DNA from: CAYGDP01 sp964348665
GTDB lineage: Bacteria; Verrucomicrobiota; Verrucomicrobiia; Palsa-1439; CAYGDP01
Direction of reading: 5' to 3'
Assembly: GCA_964348665.1 (NCBI GenBank)
Contig: CAYGDP010000017.1
Span: 15,307-79,306 of the forward strand
DNA length: 64,000 nucleotides
Below the pieces are notes generated by a model. The model was given only the letters and a program-made list of their open reading frames with translations. It was not told the DNA's origin and searched no databases. Made by a program: the position numbers and the translations under genes. Positions within the stretch are counted from its first letter, which is position 1. Each line of letters starts with the position of its first letter. Of this stretch, positions 32,357 to 41,838 are shown in pieces.

Positions 32357-33925
32357 ATGAAAAAATTAAAGCATTGCTTTCTGATTCGGCCGGCATCGCT
32401 CCTTACATTCGTGCTGTTCTTCCTGTCCGCACAGGCCGAGGTCATTTTGCCCAAGGTCTTGCGCAGTCGAATGGTTTTGCAGCGGGACGTGCCTGTTCCG
32501 CTCTGGGGCACGGCCGAGCCGAATGAAAAAATCACCGTCAAGTTCGGCGATAAAACGCTCAACACACAAGCCGCTGCCGATGGCGCCTGGAGCGTAAAAC
32601 TGCCGGCGACACCCGCGGGCGGGCCGCACGAGATCGCGATTACCGATAGCCACGGCACGATAACCACACTCTCGGAAGTGTTGTTTGGCGAGGTGTGGGT
32701 TTGTTCGGGGCAGTCGAATATGCAGATGAACGTTGGCGGCTCGGATGGAGCAAAGGAGGCGATTGCCGCCGCAGATCATCCGCAGATTCGGTTGTTCACC
32801 ATCCCGAATCACACTGCCGATACGCCGCAAAACGATACGCCCGGCAAATGGGAGATTTGTTCGCCCAAAACAGTGCCGGGATTCAGCGCAGCAGGATATT
32901 TTTTTGGAGTAGAGCTTCACAAGTCGCTCGGCGTGCCGATTGGGTTGATCAATACCTCATGGGGAGGCACGCCCGCGGAGTCGTGGGCGACCCGGGAATC
33001 GCTCGAAGCCAATCCGTCTCTTCAATCCATCGCCAAGCGTTGGGACGATGTCATTGCCAATTACAACCCTGAAAAAGCCAAGCAGATTCATAATGAAGCG
33101 ATTGAAAAGTGGAAAATAGACGCTGAAAAAGCAAAAGCTGACGGCAAACCCGCGCCCAAACGGCCGAATCCACCCGATAATCCCCACAAAAATCCCTGGC
33201 GCGCCGCTACGCTGTACAACGCGATGATTTCGCCTCTCGTCCGGATGCCGGTCGCGGGCGCGATTTGGTATCAGGGCGAGTCCAACGTCGGCCGCGCCGC
33301 CCAATATCGTGTCCTCTTTCCGGCCATGATCCAGAGCTGGCGCGACAACTGGCACCAGCCCAAGATGCCATTTTATTTTGTTCAGATCGCGCCGTATCGG
33401 TATCGCGCCGACAACGGCCTGGCGTGCGCCGAGCTTTGGGACGCGCAATTCCACACATTGAAAACTGTTCCCAACACAGGCATGGCGGTGATTAGCGACG
33501 TGGGCAATGTGGCCGACATTCATCCGCGCAATAAAATCGAGGTGGGACGCCGTCTCGCGCTCTGGGCATTGGCCAAAACCTACGGGAAAAACATCGTCTA
33601 TTCCGGCCCGATCTATCAGGACATAAAGGTGGAGGGCAACAAAATCCGCGTCAGTTTCGATTCCGTTGGCGGCGGACTTGCTGCGCGCGATGGCAAACCA
33701 CTCATGCACTTTGCCATTGCGGGCGACGACCAGAAATTCGAAGCTGCGGTCGCTACCATTGACGGTAAGACCATCGTGGTGCAGTCCGACAAAATCGCCA
33801 AGCCGGTTGCGGTGAGGTTCGCATGGCACGAGGAAGCCGAGCCGAATCTGATGAACAAGGAAGGATTGCCCGCCTCGCCGTTTCGATCCGACGACTGGAA
33901 ACTGATCACAGCCGGCCGAAACTGA
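32357..33925 (+). CDS. Sialate O-acetylesterase-type SGNH hydrolase
   Basis: 522 residues; GGGAGA lies seven bases before ATG. The signal peptide is about 1-27. A short beta domain follows (VILPKVLRSRMVLQRDVPVPLWGTA, the family opening). The catalytic SGNH domain has VWVCSGQSNMQM with nucleophile Ser120 and GLINTSWGGTPAESW (block II). An inserted Lys/Pro-rich helix (about 240-285) precedes AGAIWYQGESN, the conserved block III of the family. DIHPRNKIEVGRRLA carries the Asp-x-x-His pair near the end. It removes O-acetyl groups from sialic acid or other acetylated sugars in the periplasm or outside. It lies 150 bp after the DUF1080 gene. Confidence 0.92.
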   Translation: MKKLKHCFLIRPASLLTFVLFFLSAQAEVILPKVLRSRMVLQRDVPVPLWGTAEPNEKITVKFGDKTLNTQAAADGAWSVKLPATPAGGPHEIAITDSHGTITTLSEVLFGEVWVCSGQSNMQMNVGGSDGAKEAIAAADHPQIRLFTIPNHTADTPQNDTPGKWEICSPKTVPGFSAAGYFFGVELHKSLGVPIGLINTSWGGTPAESWATRESLEANPSLQSIAKRWDDVIANYNPEKAKQIHNEAIEKWKIDAEKAKADGKPAPKRPNPPDNPHKNPWRAATLYNAMISPLVRMPVAGAIWYQGESNVGRAAQYRVLFPAMIQSWRDNWHQPKMPFYFVQIAPYRYRADNGLACAELWDAQFHTLKTVPNTGMAVISDVGNVADIHPRNKIEVGRRLALWALAKTYGKNIVYSGPIYQDIKVEGNKIRVSFDSVGGGLAARDGKPLMHFAIAGDDQKFEAAVATIDGKTIVVQSDKIAKPVAVRFAWHEEAEPNLMNKEGLPASPFRSDDWKLITAGRN

Positions 33926-33963
33926 CTGGCACGGGTGCGATCATTTTTTCCAAAGGAAGAACA

Positions 33964-35247
33964 TTGAAATCAATTAGCGCCGTCATTGTATTGTTCTTCA
34001 CCACCGCGCTGATCATTTGCGCTGAACAACCCGCCGCGAACAAACCTCCGACCCGCGCAGCCGCGACGGTGGAGACCTCGTCGCTCCAGGGAAAAATCTT
34101 GTGTGGGTACCAAGGATGGTTTCGTTGTCCCGGAGACCCATCCAATCTCGGCTGGATCCACTGGAGCCGGGATTCCAAAAAAATTTCGCCCGGAACATTG
34201 ACCTTTGAAATGTGGCCGGATTTGCGGGAGTTCACAGAGGCGGAACGATTTCCCGCGCCGGGTTTCACCCACGCCGACGGCAGCGCGGCGAGTCTATTCA
34301 GCTCCGACAACGCCGCGACCGTGCAGCGGCATTTCGAATGGATGCGGGATCATGGAATTGACGGCGTCTGGCTGCAACAGTTTGTCGTTGACCTGCCCGG
34401 AGGACCGGCGCAGAAGCGATACGAATCCCGCCTGCGCGTGCTGCAACATGTCCGCGCCGCGGCGCAGAAAACGGGTCGGGCTTGGGCGCTTTGCTATGAC
34501 ATTTCGGGAATGCCAGCCCAGACTCTTTTTGAGGTGTTGACGGCGGATTGGAAAAAAATGGTGGACGAAAAAATCGCAGGAGACTCGCGCTACCTTCAAC
34601 AGAACGGGCGACCTGTCGTTCAGATTTGGGGATTTTATCGAAATGAACCCAACAACGCAATGACGGCGGACTTGGGAAACCGGCTCATCGAGTTTTTCAA
34701 TTCTCCGGGTCGGTATTCAGCGTTTCTAGTGGGAGGTGGAGATTGGAATTGGAGAAAAAATCCTGACCCGACGTGGCAAGCAATGTTGCAGCGACTACCC
34801 GGCTATGTCCCGTGGAATGTCGGCAATTATTCGCAGAACACTGCGGGTCTCAAACGCGCCTCGACGAACACGTGGGTGGAAGACAAACGCGAATGCAACC
34901 GGCGTGGACAGCTTTGGATACCAACCGTGTACCCGGGGTTCAGTTGGGACAATCTCAAGCGCCAAAAACCGGGCAGCAGTCTGATCCCGCGCCGGGGCGG
35001 GCAGTTTCTTTGGGAACAATTTCATGAGCTTGCCAAACTGCGGGCCGACTCGGTTTCGGTGGCGATGTTCGACGAAGTGGACGAAGGCACAGCGATTTTC
35101 AAGGTAACCAGTTCACCGCCAACCCAGGCATATTTTGTCGGGTATGAAGATTTGCCGAGCAACTGGTATTTGCGATTGGTAGGGGAAGGCGCCAAAATGC
35201 TGCGTGGCGAACGCCCCATCACCGCTGAAATTCCGATTCAACCGTGA
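33964..35247 (+). CDS. Exported GH71/GH99-like glycoside hydrolase-type protein (TTG start)
   Basis: 427 residues. The TTG at 33964 is taken as start because AAAGGAAG precedes it by five bases and the protein then begins with a signal peptide (KSISAVIVLFFTTALIICA). The only upstream in-frame ATG lies inside the esterase gene. The barrel landmarks are KILCGYQGWFRCPGDPSN, HWMRD-type HFEWMRDHGIDGVWLQQF, YDISGMP, GRPVVQIWGF, WIPTVYPGFSW and a C-terminal SVAMFDEVDEGTAIF. These match the GH99/GH71-like endo-mannosidase-related group, commonly annotated xylosidase/arabinosidase-like in PVC genomes. It probably belongs to the same polysaccharide locus as the esterase. Confidence 0.8.
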   Translation: MKSISAVIVLFFTTALIICAEQPAANKPPTRAAATVETSSLQGKILCGYQGWFRCPGDPSNLGWIHWSRDSKKISPGTLTFEMWPDLREFTEAERFPAPGFTHADGSAASLFSSDNAATVQRHFEWMRDHGIDGVWLQQFVVDLPGGPAQKRYESRLRVLQHVRAAAQKTGRAWALCYDISGMPAQTLFEVLTADWKKMVDEKIAGDSRYLQQNGRPVVQIWGFYRNEPNNAMTADLGNRLIEFFNSPGRYSAFLVGGGDWNWRKNPDPTWQAMLQRLPGYVPWNVGNYSQNTAGLKRASTNTWVEDKRECNRRGQLWIPTVYPGFSWDNLKRQKPGSSLIPRRGGQFLWEQFHELAKLRADSVSVAMFDEVDEGTAIFKVTSSPPTQAYFVGYEDLPSNWYLRLVGEGAKMLRGERPITAEIPIQP

Positions 35248-35289
35248 TGATTTAAGCCGACAAATCTGAAAACACTGAACCGGTTGGCT

Positions 35290-37083
35290 TTAATTCTTTT
35301 TCTGGCGGAATTGGGCGAGCAGGTCGGCGCTCATTTGCGGGGATATGCCAAGCCGCAGATTTTTTTCGCACTGGGCAATCCCCTCCTCCACCCGGTTCAT
35401 TTTGAAGTAGAGCAACGCGAGGTTGGTATTGGTTTGGATATCGTTCGGAGAGCGACGCACGATCTCCAGCGCGAGCGTGAGAGCGTCTTCGAGACGATTG
35501 GCGGTGGCATACGCCGGCACTAGCTCGACCACCACCGCGAGGAGATTCGGATCGAGCCGGCGTGCCGTTTCGAGAGCGTCGATGGCTGCGGCAGCGTCAC
35601 CTCGTTGCTGCGCGGATTTGCCCCGACGAACGTAACTATCGGGACTGTTGAACGCATCGGGATACGCAACAAACCGCCCGTCTCTGCGGCAGTCGAAAAT
35701 CGCATAATTGGCGAAGGTCGCATCGGGCGGCTTGCCAAATCGCGCCTCGGCAAACTGCGCGAAGGATGCCGCATACCGCTGATAATCGTCCACGAAAACA
35801 ACGTACCGCACCCGGTTTTTCGGATCGCGAAGCAATTCGAAGTGATCCCATACATCCAGCACCCGGCTATGAGACCGAAGCCGAAGATACACGGGGTCGG
35901 TAAAGGTAAACATAGCAATCAACACCGTGTCATCGCGCGTCACATGGCGCAGCAGCCAGTTTGACGCCGCCCGCGACGGCCAGCCGGCGGGACGGTCGAG
36001 GACGGCCGTGGAACGGTCGCCAGCCGATTGCGCGACTGTTTTTTGTGGAAACGTTGGCAGCAATACCGCATGCGCCAGGAACATGCCGCCGGCCAAACCG
36101 GCGACCATTATCTTGGCTTTCGGCAACGAATCCAGCGCGATGGCAGCAAAGAAGAATAGAGTGGGAATCAGCCACAATAATTCCTTGGAATTCACACGCA
36201 AAATTGGGGCAACGATCAATAGCAGCAACGGCAATAGGAACACGAGCCACCGGCGTTGTCGCCGCGCCGCCACGACGACTCCCACAAACGCAGCCAGCAA
36301 CGCAAAGTGATAAAAACGCCCACACAACTCAAGGAAGTTCAAAACGCGCTGTCTCTGAAACGCCATGTCTGAAACCGCCACTGGCTCTTCGAACATTGCG
36401 ACCGGATTCCCCCGCAGTTTAATGGCGATGAACATTGCTACAATTGGGAGGAGAGAGCCAACAATGGCGAAGATATAATTACGACGCTGTCGGCCGCGGA
36501 AAAAAACAATTCCCATCACGAACAGTAACGCCCAAAAATAGAGCGCCGTGGCTTTAGTGAGGATCGAGAGCGCCAGAAAACAGGCGAAACCGATAAACTG
36601 ATTTCTACAATCTTCGCCTGTTGCCCAGGCGAACCGTTCCAGCGCGCATAACAAAAAAAAGAGGGCAATCGAATCCGGGATCCCTTGCGCGGAAAAATGG
36701 ACGTGCAACGGCGACACGGCCAGCAACAACGCGGCAATCCACCCGGACGAGTCGCTTCCTGTCATCCGCCGCACAAACAGCGCCAGAGGAAAAATCGATG
36801 CTGCCCCGAACAACGCCGGTAGAATTCGCAGGGCGAGTTCGTTCGCGCCGATGAGGGCGACGGGCGCCGTGGCGAGAACCGGGAAAAGCGCGTCTGGCCG
36901 CGGAAACGAATTCCGCCATTGCTGAAACAGGAGGTTTTTTTGCAGGGAATAGAGCAACCAATGGCCTTCGTCCTGGTTCAGGACGTAGCCGGTCAAATGA
37001 AAGGCACGAAGGCCGAGCGCCAGCGCGAAGAGCGCAAGCCAACACCACGCGCGTCGGTCGCGCAGGCGCTCGGACAGGTTCAT
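35290..37083 (-). CDS. GT39/ArnT-type membrane glycosyltransferase with C-terminal TPRs
   Basis: 597 residues from ATG 37083, whose ATGA overlaps the stop of the RNase G gene. About 10-12 membrane helices are seen. The acidic metal/catalytic motif NQDEGHW lies in the first loop after TM1 (LNQDEGHWLLYSLQK), as in PMT/ArnT-type GT-C enzymes, which use polyprenyl-phosphate sugar donors. Later segments include RILPALFGAASIFPLALF and LLLAVSPLHVHFSAQGIPDS. After the membrane part, about 130 residues form a TPR region (AAAIDALETARRLDPN, LEIVRRSPNDIQTNTNLALLYFKMNRVEEGIAQCEKN). Sugar and acceptor are unknown; the envelope context suggests glycosylation of a lipid or protein. Confidence 0.85.
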   Translation of the reverse strand: MNLSERLRDRRAWCWLALFALALGLRAFHLTGYVLNQDEGHWLLYSLQKNLLFQQWRNSFPRPDALFPVLATAPVALIGANELALRILPALFGAASIFPLALFVRRMTGSDSSGWIAALLLAVSPLHVHFSAQGIPDSIALFFLLCALERFAWATGEDCRNQFIGFACFLALSILTKATALYFWALLFVMGIVFFRGRQRRNYIFAIVGSLLPIVAMFIAIKLRGNPVAMFEEPVAVSDMAFQRQRVLNFLELCGRFYHFALLAAFVGVVVAARRQRRWLVFLLPLLLLIVAPILRVNSKELLWLIPTLFFFAAIALDSLPKAKIMVAGLAGGMFLAHAVLLPTFPQKTVAQSAGDRSTAVLDRPAGWPSRAASNWLLRHVTRDDTVLIAMFTFTDPVYLRLRSHSRVLDVWDHFELLRDPKNRVRYVVFVDDYQRYAASFAQFAEARFGKPPDATFANYAIFDCRRDGRFVAYPDAFNSPDSYVRRGKSAQQRGDAAAAIDALETARRLDPNLLAVVVELVPAYATANRLEDALTLALEIVRRSPNDIQTNTNLALLYFKMNRVEEGIAQCEKNLRLGISPQMSADLLAQFRQKKN

Positions 37084-38732
37084 GCCAGTTCTTCGCCGGT
37101 GACGGCATTGACGAGCTTGAATTGCTCGTGATGAAAGGTCGCGTCGGCGCGAAACTGCAGTTTGCCGGCATATTTCTTTTCCATCTCGACGAGGATTTTT
37201 TCGTCTTCGTTCTTGAGACGGTTCATCACGTCGGGATGCACGAGGACACGCAGCGCGATGGCTTCTTCCTTTTTCGCGGAGGCGTGCCGTCGCAGGACTT
37301 CGCGAATCTTGCGCTGGATTTCCACCGAGAGAGACAGGGTGGATTTGACCAAGCCGCGCCCTTTGCAATAATGGCATTCGTCATAGATCGCTGCCGCCAT
37401 GCTTTCGGTCTGGCGTTGGCGCGTCATTTCCATCAAACCCAGCTCGCTAATGGGCAAGACGTGGGTCTTGGAACGGTCGCGTTTGAGCCGTTCCTGGACG
37501 CGATGATAGACAGCCTGACGATCACGCGGATTGCGCATATCAATGAAGTCGAGGATCAGCAACCCACCGATGTTGCGCAGTCGGAGTTGCCGGCAGATTT
37601 CGTCGGCCGCCTCAAGGTTGGTGCGCAGGATCGTTTCCTGTTGTTCACGTCCGGGCTTATGATGTCCCGTGTTTACGTCAATGGCAACCAGCGCCTCGGT
37701 TTCGTCCACAACGATATATCCACCGCTGGGCAACCAGACCTGACGACGGAACGCCTGCTCGATTTGTTTTTCCACGCCGAACTTCTCGAACACAGGCGCT
37801 TCTTCGTCATAGAGTTTGACCTTGTTGCGCGAGCGACGGCTGATGTTGCTGACGAGATCGCGTACGCGCTCGAATTGGGTGACGTTGTCCACGACGATCC
37901 GGTCCACGTCTTCGGTCAGGAAATCGCGCACGGTACGCTCGACGAGGTCGGGTTCCTGATAGACGGTGCTGGGTGTGGGCTTGCTTTTAATGTTCTGCGC
38001 GACTTCTTCCCAGATGCCACGCAAGATGGCAAGATCGCGAATGAAATACCGGGCGGGCTGACCTTCGCCGGCAGTGCGGACGATCACACCCATGCCGTCG
38101 GGGATACGCAGGGAGCGGACGAGTTTTTTCAAACGCGTCCTCTCGGCTGGATTCTCGATCTTACGGGAGACACCGCTCTCCGGTGAGTTCGGCAACAACA
38201 CGAGATAGCGCCCGGGCAAACTCAAGTTGGTCGTCACGCGCGGTCCTTTGGTGCCGATTGGGCCTTTGGTGACCTGAACGATGATCTCCGTTCCGGGAGG
38301 ATACATCCCGGGGATATCGCGCTGGGTAAGACGCGAGCGGCGGTCGTCGCTAGCTTTTTCGTCAATCGGCTCGATGGTGGCATCTAACGCCGCCGGCAGA
38401 ATGTCCCAGTAATGCAGGAACGCGTTTTTTTGGAAGCCGATGTCCACAAAGGCGGCTTTCAGGCTCGATTCAAGGTTTTTGATGCGTCCCTTGAAAAATG
38501 AGCCGACCAACCGCTCGACGCCCGCGCGCTCGATGTTGTACTCCTCCAGCACGCCGCTTTCCATGACGGCGACGCGCGTTTCGAGCGGCTCGATGTTGAT
38601 GATGATCTCCTTCTGCGAGCTTTTCGGCGGTCTGGGCCGAAAGCGATTGATGATGCGGCGCAGGAAGCCTTCCTTCTTGGGCGCTTCCTGTGATGCCGCG
38701 GTTTCTTGTTTTTGTTCTGTCTTGTCTTCCAC
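37080..38732 (-). CDS. rng: Ribonuclease G/E-family endoribonuclease
   Basis: 550 residues from GTG 38732 (AAAGGAG nine bases upstream). A basic 40-residue extension precedes the S1-like RNA-binding region (about 50-150; KGRIKNLESSLKAAFVDIGFQKNAFLH). The RNase H-like catalytic part has VAIDVNTG (Asp352) and LLILDFIDM (Asp395), the two metal-binding aspartates. The Zn-link motif CHYC is at 453-456, and a short helical tail follows. There is no long degradosome scaffold, so it is closer to RNase G than RNase E. It processes rRNA ends and mRNA. Sitting after rodA in the shape operon recalls the mreBCD-rng linkage of Proteobacteria. Confidence 0.93.
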   Translation of the reverse strand: MEDKTEQKQETAASQEAPKKEGFLRRIINRFRPRPPKSSQKEIIINIEPLETRVAVMESGVLEEYNIERAGVERLVGSFFKGRIKNLESSLKAAFVDIGFQKNAFLHYWDILPAALDATIEPIDEKASDDRRSRLTQRDIPGMYPPGTEIIVQVTKGPIGTKGPRVTTNLSLPGRYLVLLPNSPESGVSRKIENPAERTRLKKLVRSLRIPDGMGVIVRTAGEGQPARYFIRDLAILRGIWEEVAQNIKSKPTPSTVYQEPDLVERTVRDFLTEDVDRIVVDNVTQFERVRDLVSNISRRSRNKVKLYDEEAPVFEKFGVEKQIEQAFRRQVWLPSGGYIVVDETEALVAIDVNTGHHKPGREQQETILRTNLEAADEICRQLRLRNIGGLLILDFIDMRNPRDRQAVYHRVQERLKRDRSKTHVLPISELGLMEMTRQRQTESMAAAIYDECHYCKGRGLVKSTLSLSVEIQRKIREVLRRHASAKKEEAIALRVLVHPDVMNRLKNEDEKILVEMEKKYAGKLQFRADATFHHEQFKLVNAVTGEELA

Positions 38733-38753
38733 TGGTATCTCCTTTCGAGTTTT

Positions 38754-39920
38754 CTAAAAAAGTCTCCGATGCAGCCGCACACTTTGCAGCAAGCCGAGCG
38801 CCGCCATCGTTGTCAACGCAAACGACCCGCCGTAGCTGATCAAGGGCAGCGGCAATCCCGTGATCGGCAACAGGCCGATGGTCATGCCGATGTTGATGAG
38901 CACGTGTGTGAACAACATCACAACCAAACCCGCCGCCAGCACCGCGCCCATCCGGTCGCTTGCCTCGGCGGCAATTTTCAATCCCAACCCCAGCAGCAAT
39001 CCATACGCCCCCAACAGGAGCGCGCTGCCCACGAACCCGTGTTCCTCGGCATACACCGAGAACACAAAATCTTTCTGCGCCACCGGCAAATACCCCAACC
39101 GGCTCTGGGCACCCTGGCGCCACCCTTTGCCGGTCAATCCACCCGACCCGACGGCGATTTTCGACTGTGCCAGGTGCCACCCCCGTGTATCGGACTGGCC
39201 GCGCAGATTTTTCCAAAACACAATGATCCGTTCTTTCTGCCGGTCTTTCAGAAACGGATACGCCGTCGGGGCGGCAATCAAGCCAACCAACAATATTCCC
39301 AACAAATACCGTGATTGCGCGCGCGCCACGAACAACATGCACAATGTCATTGGTACCAGCACCATCGCCGAGCCGAGGTCGGGTTGTTTCAGGATCAACA
39401 CGAACGGCACGCCAACCAGCGCAAGCCCGATGGCAACGTTGTGCCAGTGACGCGGTTCGCGCGCCTTGTGTCCGATCCATCCCGCCAACGCCAGCGCGAT
39501 CGCCAACTTGGCCGGCTCGGACGGCTGAAACGCCAGTCCGCCAACCCGTACCCAGCTCCGTGCGCCATACGTCACAAAACCGTACACCAGCGTCACAATC
39601 AATCCGCCGATTGCGCCGGCATAAAAAACCCAACTCCAACGACAGAGCCACCGATAATCGGTTAACGCCGCCGTGAAATACACTGCCAATCCGAGCCCCA
39701 GCCATACGATTTGTTTTTGCCAAAGCGTTGACGATGGCAATTCCGGTCCGCGATATCCTGCGCTGTAAATCACCGCCACGCCAATGGCCGCCAACAGGAG
39801 CGTCAATCCAAACAACAACCAGTCCAACCGCGTCACCAGCGCCAGCCGCGCCAAAATCCGGAGTGGCGCGCTCGGCGGTGATTTTTGGGCATCCGTTGGT
39901 TCAATCGCCAAGAGCGGCAT
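38754..39920 (-). CDS. rodA: Rod-shape peptidoglycan polymerase RodA (SEDS family)
   Basis: 388 residues from ATG 39920, preceded by AAGGAGG; it starts inside the 3' end of mrdA (20-bp overlap). About ten membrane helices are present. SEDS landmarks are DWLLFGLTLLLAAIGVAVIYSAG, GARSWVRVGGLAFQPSEPAKLAIALALA, LKQPDLGSAMVLVPM, AQSKIAVGSGGLTGKGWRQG, FVFSVYAEEHGFVG and LPLPLISYGGSFALT. It polymerises lipid II into glycan strands together with PBP2 in the elongasome. Its C-terminal signature and gene order (mreB-C-D-mrdA-rodA) identify it as RodA rather than FtsW. Confidence 0.95.
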   Translation of the reverse strand: MPLLAIEPTDAQKSPPSAPLRILARLALVTRLDWLLFGLTLLLAAIGVAVIYSAGYRGPELPSSTLWQKQIVWLGLGLAVYFTAALTDYRWLCRWSWVFYAGAIGGLIVTLVYGFVTYGARSWVRVGGLAFQPSEPAKLAIALALAGWIGHKAREPRHWHNVAIGLALVGVPFVLILKQPDLGSAMVLVPMTLCMLFVARAQSRYLLGILLVGLIAAPTAYPFLKDRQKERIIVFWKNLRGQSDTRGWHLAQSKIAVGSGGLTGKGWRQGAQSRLGYLPVAQKDFVFSVYAEEHGFVGSALLLGAYGLLLGLGLKIAAEASDRMGAVLAAGLVVMLFTHVLINIGMTIGLLPITGLPLPLISYGGSFALTTMAALGLLQSVRLHRRLF

Positions 39921-41838
39921 TGGATCCTCCTTCCTGTCCGACCGGTTTCGTGTTGAACAATTCCGCCAAAATCTTGCCGGCCAATGGCGCGGCGCTTTTT
40001 CCGCCGGAATCACCGTTCTCCACCATCAACGCCAATGCGACGCGCGGATTTTCGTACGGGGCAAACGCCACAAACCAAACGCGCTTGGCAATCACCTGAC
40101 CGCCTTGCTTGACTTCGGCTGTCCCCGTCTTGCCAGCGACCTTCACCCCGACGATTCCTGCGCGATGACCGCTGCCATCGCGAGATTCAACCACCTGCAA
40201 CATCGCACTTCGCACCAGTTCGAGCGACCGCACCGCGACTCCCAACTCGCCAAGGGAAGTCACACCGATCTCGCGAGCCGTGCCGAGTGACCGCCCGTTT
40301 TCATCCGCCGCCTCCACCCGCAAGGCAAGTCGAGGCGTCAACACACGTCCGCCGTTGGCCACGGTGGCGGTCATCACCGCCATTTGCAACGGTGTCACCT
40401 CGATCGGGCCTTGGCCGATGGCGAAATTTGCCGTGTCACCGTCGTACCATTCGCGCCAGCCGTCTCGGCGAGGCGTGAAAAACGGCAAGGTGCCCCGCGC
40501 TTCGCTGGCCGTAGCGATGCCAGTCGCCTGGCCAAGCCCGAATCGCTGCGCAACGGCGCTCACATTGCGGGCGCCCGTGGCGATGCCGTGTTCGTAAAAA
40601 AAGACATCGCAGGAATGTTTGATGGCGTTGATGAAATCGGTGTCGCCGTGTCCGCCGCTGGACCAACAGCGTTTGGGAACTCCGCTGGGAAAATGATACA
40701 CCCCGGAACAAGTCGACCGGCTCTCGACAGTCATTCCACCCGATTCCAGCCCCGCCAGCGCCGTGGCAATCTTGAAAATCGAGCCGGGCGCGTAACGTCC
40801 TCCCACAGGGCGATTGAACAATGGCTTGGCTGCGTTCTCATTCAATTGCGACCAGCGCTGCGAAGGAATCACCGGCGAAAACCAATTCAAGTCGTACGTC
40901 GGATGACTGGCAATCGCGCGCACGTCGTTAGTTCGCGGGTCGAGCACGACGCACGCCGCGGGAGCTGGCTGGCCGGCCAGCACTCGCTCGACAACGTGCT
41001 GCGTGCCGGCATCCAGCGCCAGCACGAGATTGCTGCCGGCTTGCACCGGCTCGGTGCCGAGGTCGCGCCTTCGAAATCCTCCGGCATCCACTTGAACCGT
41101 TTGCGCGCCGGCGGCGCCGCGAAGGTCTTCATCAAAAACCCGCTCGACACCGTCGCGCCCGACCATATCGGGCAGGTAAAAATCATATTCTTCGCGCGAT
41201 TGGCCGACCAAATACGATGTTTGTTGCACGTACCCGAGCGCATGAGCGGCCAGCGAACCGTAGATAGCGCGCCGCATGGGAACCGCCTGCAAATCCGCTC
41301 CCGCAATTCCGGTGCATTTCTCGGCGAAGACTGCGGCTTGTTCGGGCGAGACATTGCGCCAGAGAATCAAGGGCAGCAGGAGTTCCTGCCGAATGTGTTT
41401 CTCGATCTCGTCGTTCCGGACGGGAGAAGGCTGCCCGAGTTGGGCGCAGAGTTTGTCGATGGTTTCGCGGGCGACACGGACGCTCTCGGCGACAGTTGCT
41501 TTTTTGCGGAACCGCCGCAGTTCGCCGATATAGAGGACGATGTGATAGTTGGGGCGATTATCCACCAGCACGGCGCCGTTTCGGTCGAAAATTTTCCCGC
41601 GCAACGCGGGCAGCCGAATTCGACGGATGCTTTGGTGCTCCAGCGATTCGCCGTAATAATTCGCGCTGGCGATTTGTGTCCAGAAGAGCGCGCCCAATAA
41701 TGCCAGCAACGCCGCGCCCATTCCCACGCCGAGAATCACGACGCGCAACGCGGTCGGGTCCACCGCCGGCGCAACGACGGGCTGGTCGCGATAGGGCGCC
41801 GGTCCCTGCGGCAAATCATAAAAGGGTTGCTTGTTCAT
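39901..41838 (-). CDS. mrdA: Penicillin-binding protein 2 (elongation-specific transpeptidase)
   Basis: 645 residues, coupled to mreD by an ATGA overlap. One N-terminal span (about 32-53) is followed by the pedestal/dimerisation domain (RLPALRGKIFDRNGAVLVDN, KHIRQELLLP region, EDLRGAAGAQTVQVDAGG). The transpeptidase domain has SIFK with Ser353, SCD (409-411, the SxD variant usual for this class) and KTGTAEV near the C-terminus. It cross-links side-wall peptidoglycan in the periplasm with RodA, MreC and MreB. Length is typical for PBP2. Beta-lactams should acylate Ser353. Confidence 0.95.
   Translation of the reverse strand: MNKQPFYDLPQGPAPYRDQPVVAPAVDPTALRVVILGVGMGAALLALLGALFWTQIASANYYGESLEHQSIRRIRLPALRGKIFDRNGAVLVDNRPNYHIVLYIGELRRFRKKATVAESVRVARETIDKLCAQLGQPSPVRNDEIEKHIRQELLLPLILWRNVSPEQAAVFAEKCTGIAGADLQAVPMRRAIYGSLAAHALGYVQQTSYLVGQSREEYDFYLPDMVGRDGVERVFDEDLRGAAGAQTVQVDAGGFRRRDLGTEPVQAGSNLVLALDAGTQHVVERVLAGQPAPAACVVLDPRTNDVRAIASHPTYDLNWFSPVIPSQRWSQLNENAAKPLFNRPVGGRYAPGSIFKIATALAGLESGGMTVESRSTCSGVYHFPSGVPKRCWSSGGHGDTDFINAIKHSCDVFFYEHGIATGARNVSAVAQRFGLGQATGIATASEARGTLPFFTPRRDGWREWYDGDTANFAIGQGPIEVTPLQMAVMTATVANGGRVLTPRLALRVEAADENGRSLGTAREIGVTSLGELGVAVRSLELVRSAMLQVVESRDGSGHRAGIVGVKVAGKTGTAEVKQGGQVIAKRVWFVAFAPYENPRVALALMVENGDSGGKSAAPLAGKILAELFNTKPVGQEGGSNAALGD

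Noticed and set aside
37122..38186. 354-residue plus-strand frame
   Set aside because: Antisense to the RNase G gene, whose catalytic motifs are unmistakable.
38470..39723. 417-residue minus-strand frame overlapping rodA
   Set aside because: Shifted-frame shadow of rodA and rng; Arg/Gly-rich composition typical of such shadows.
40384..41700. 438-residue plus-strand frame
   Set aside because: Antisense to mrdA, with no signal, domain or ribosome site.
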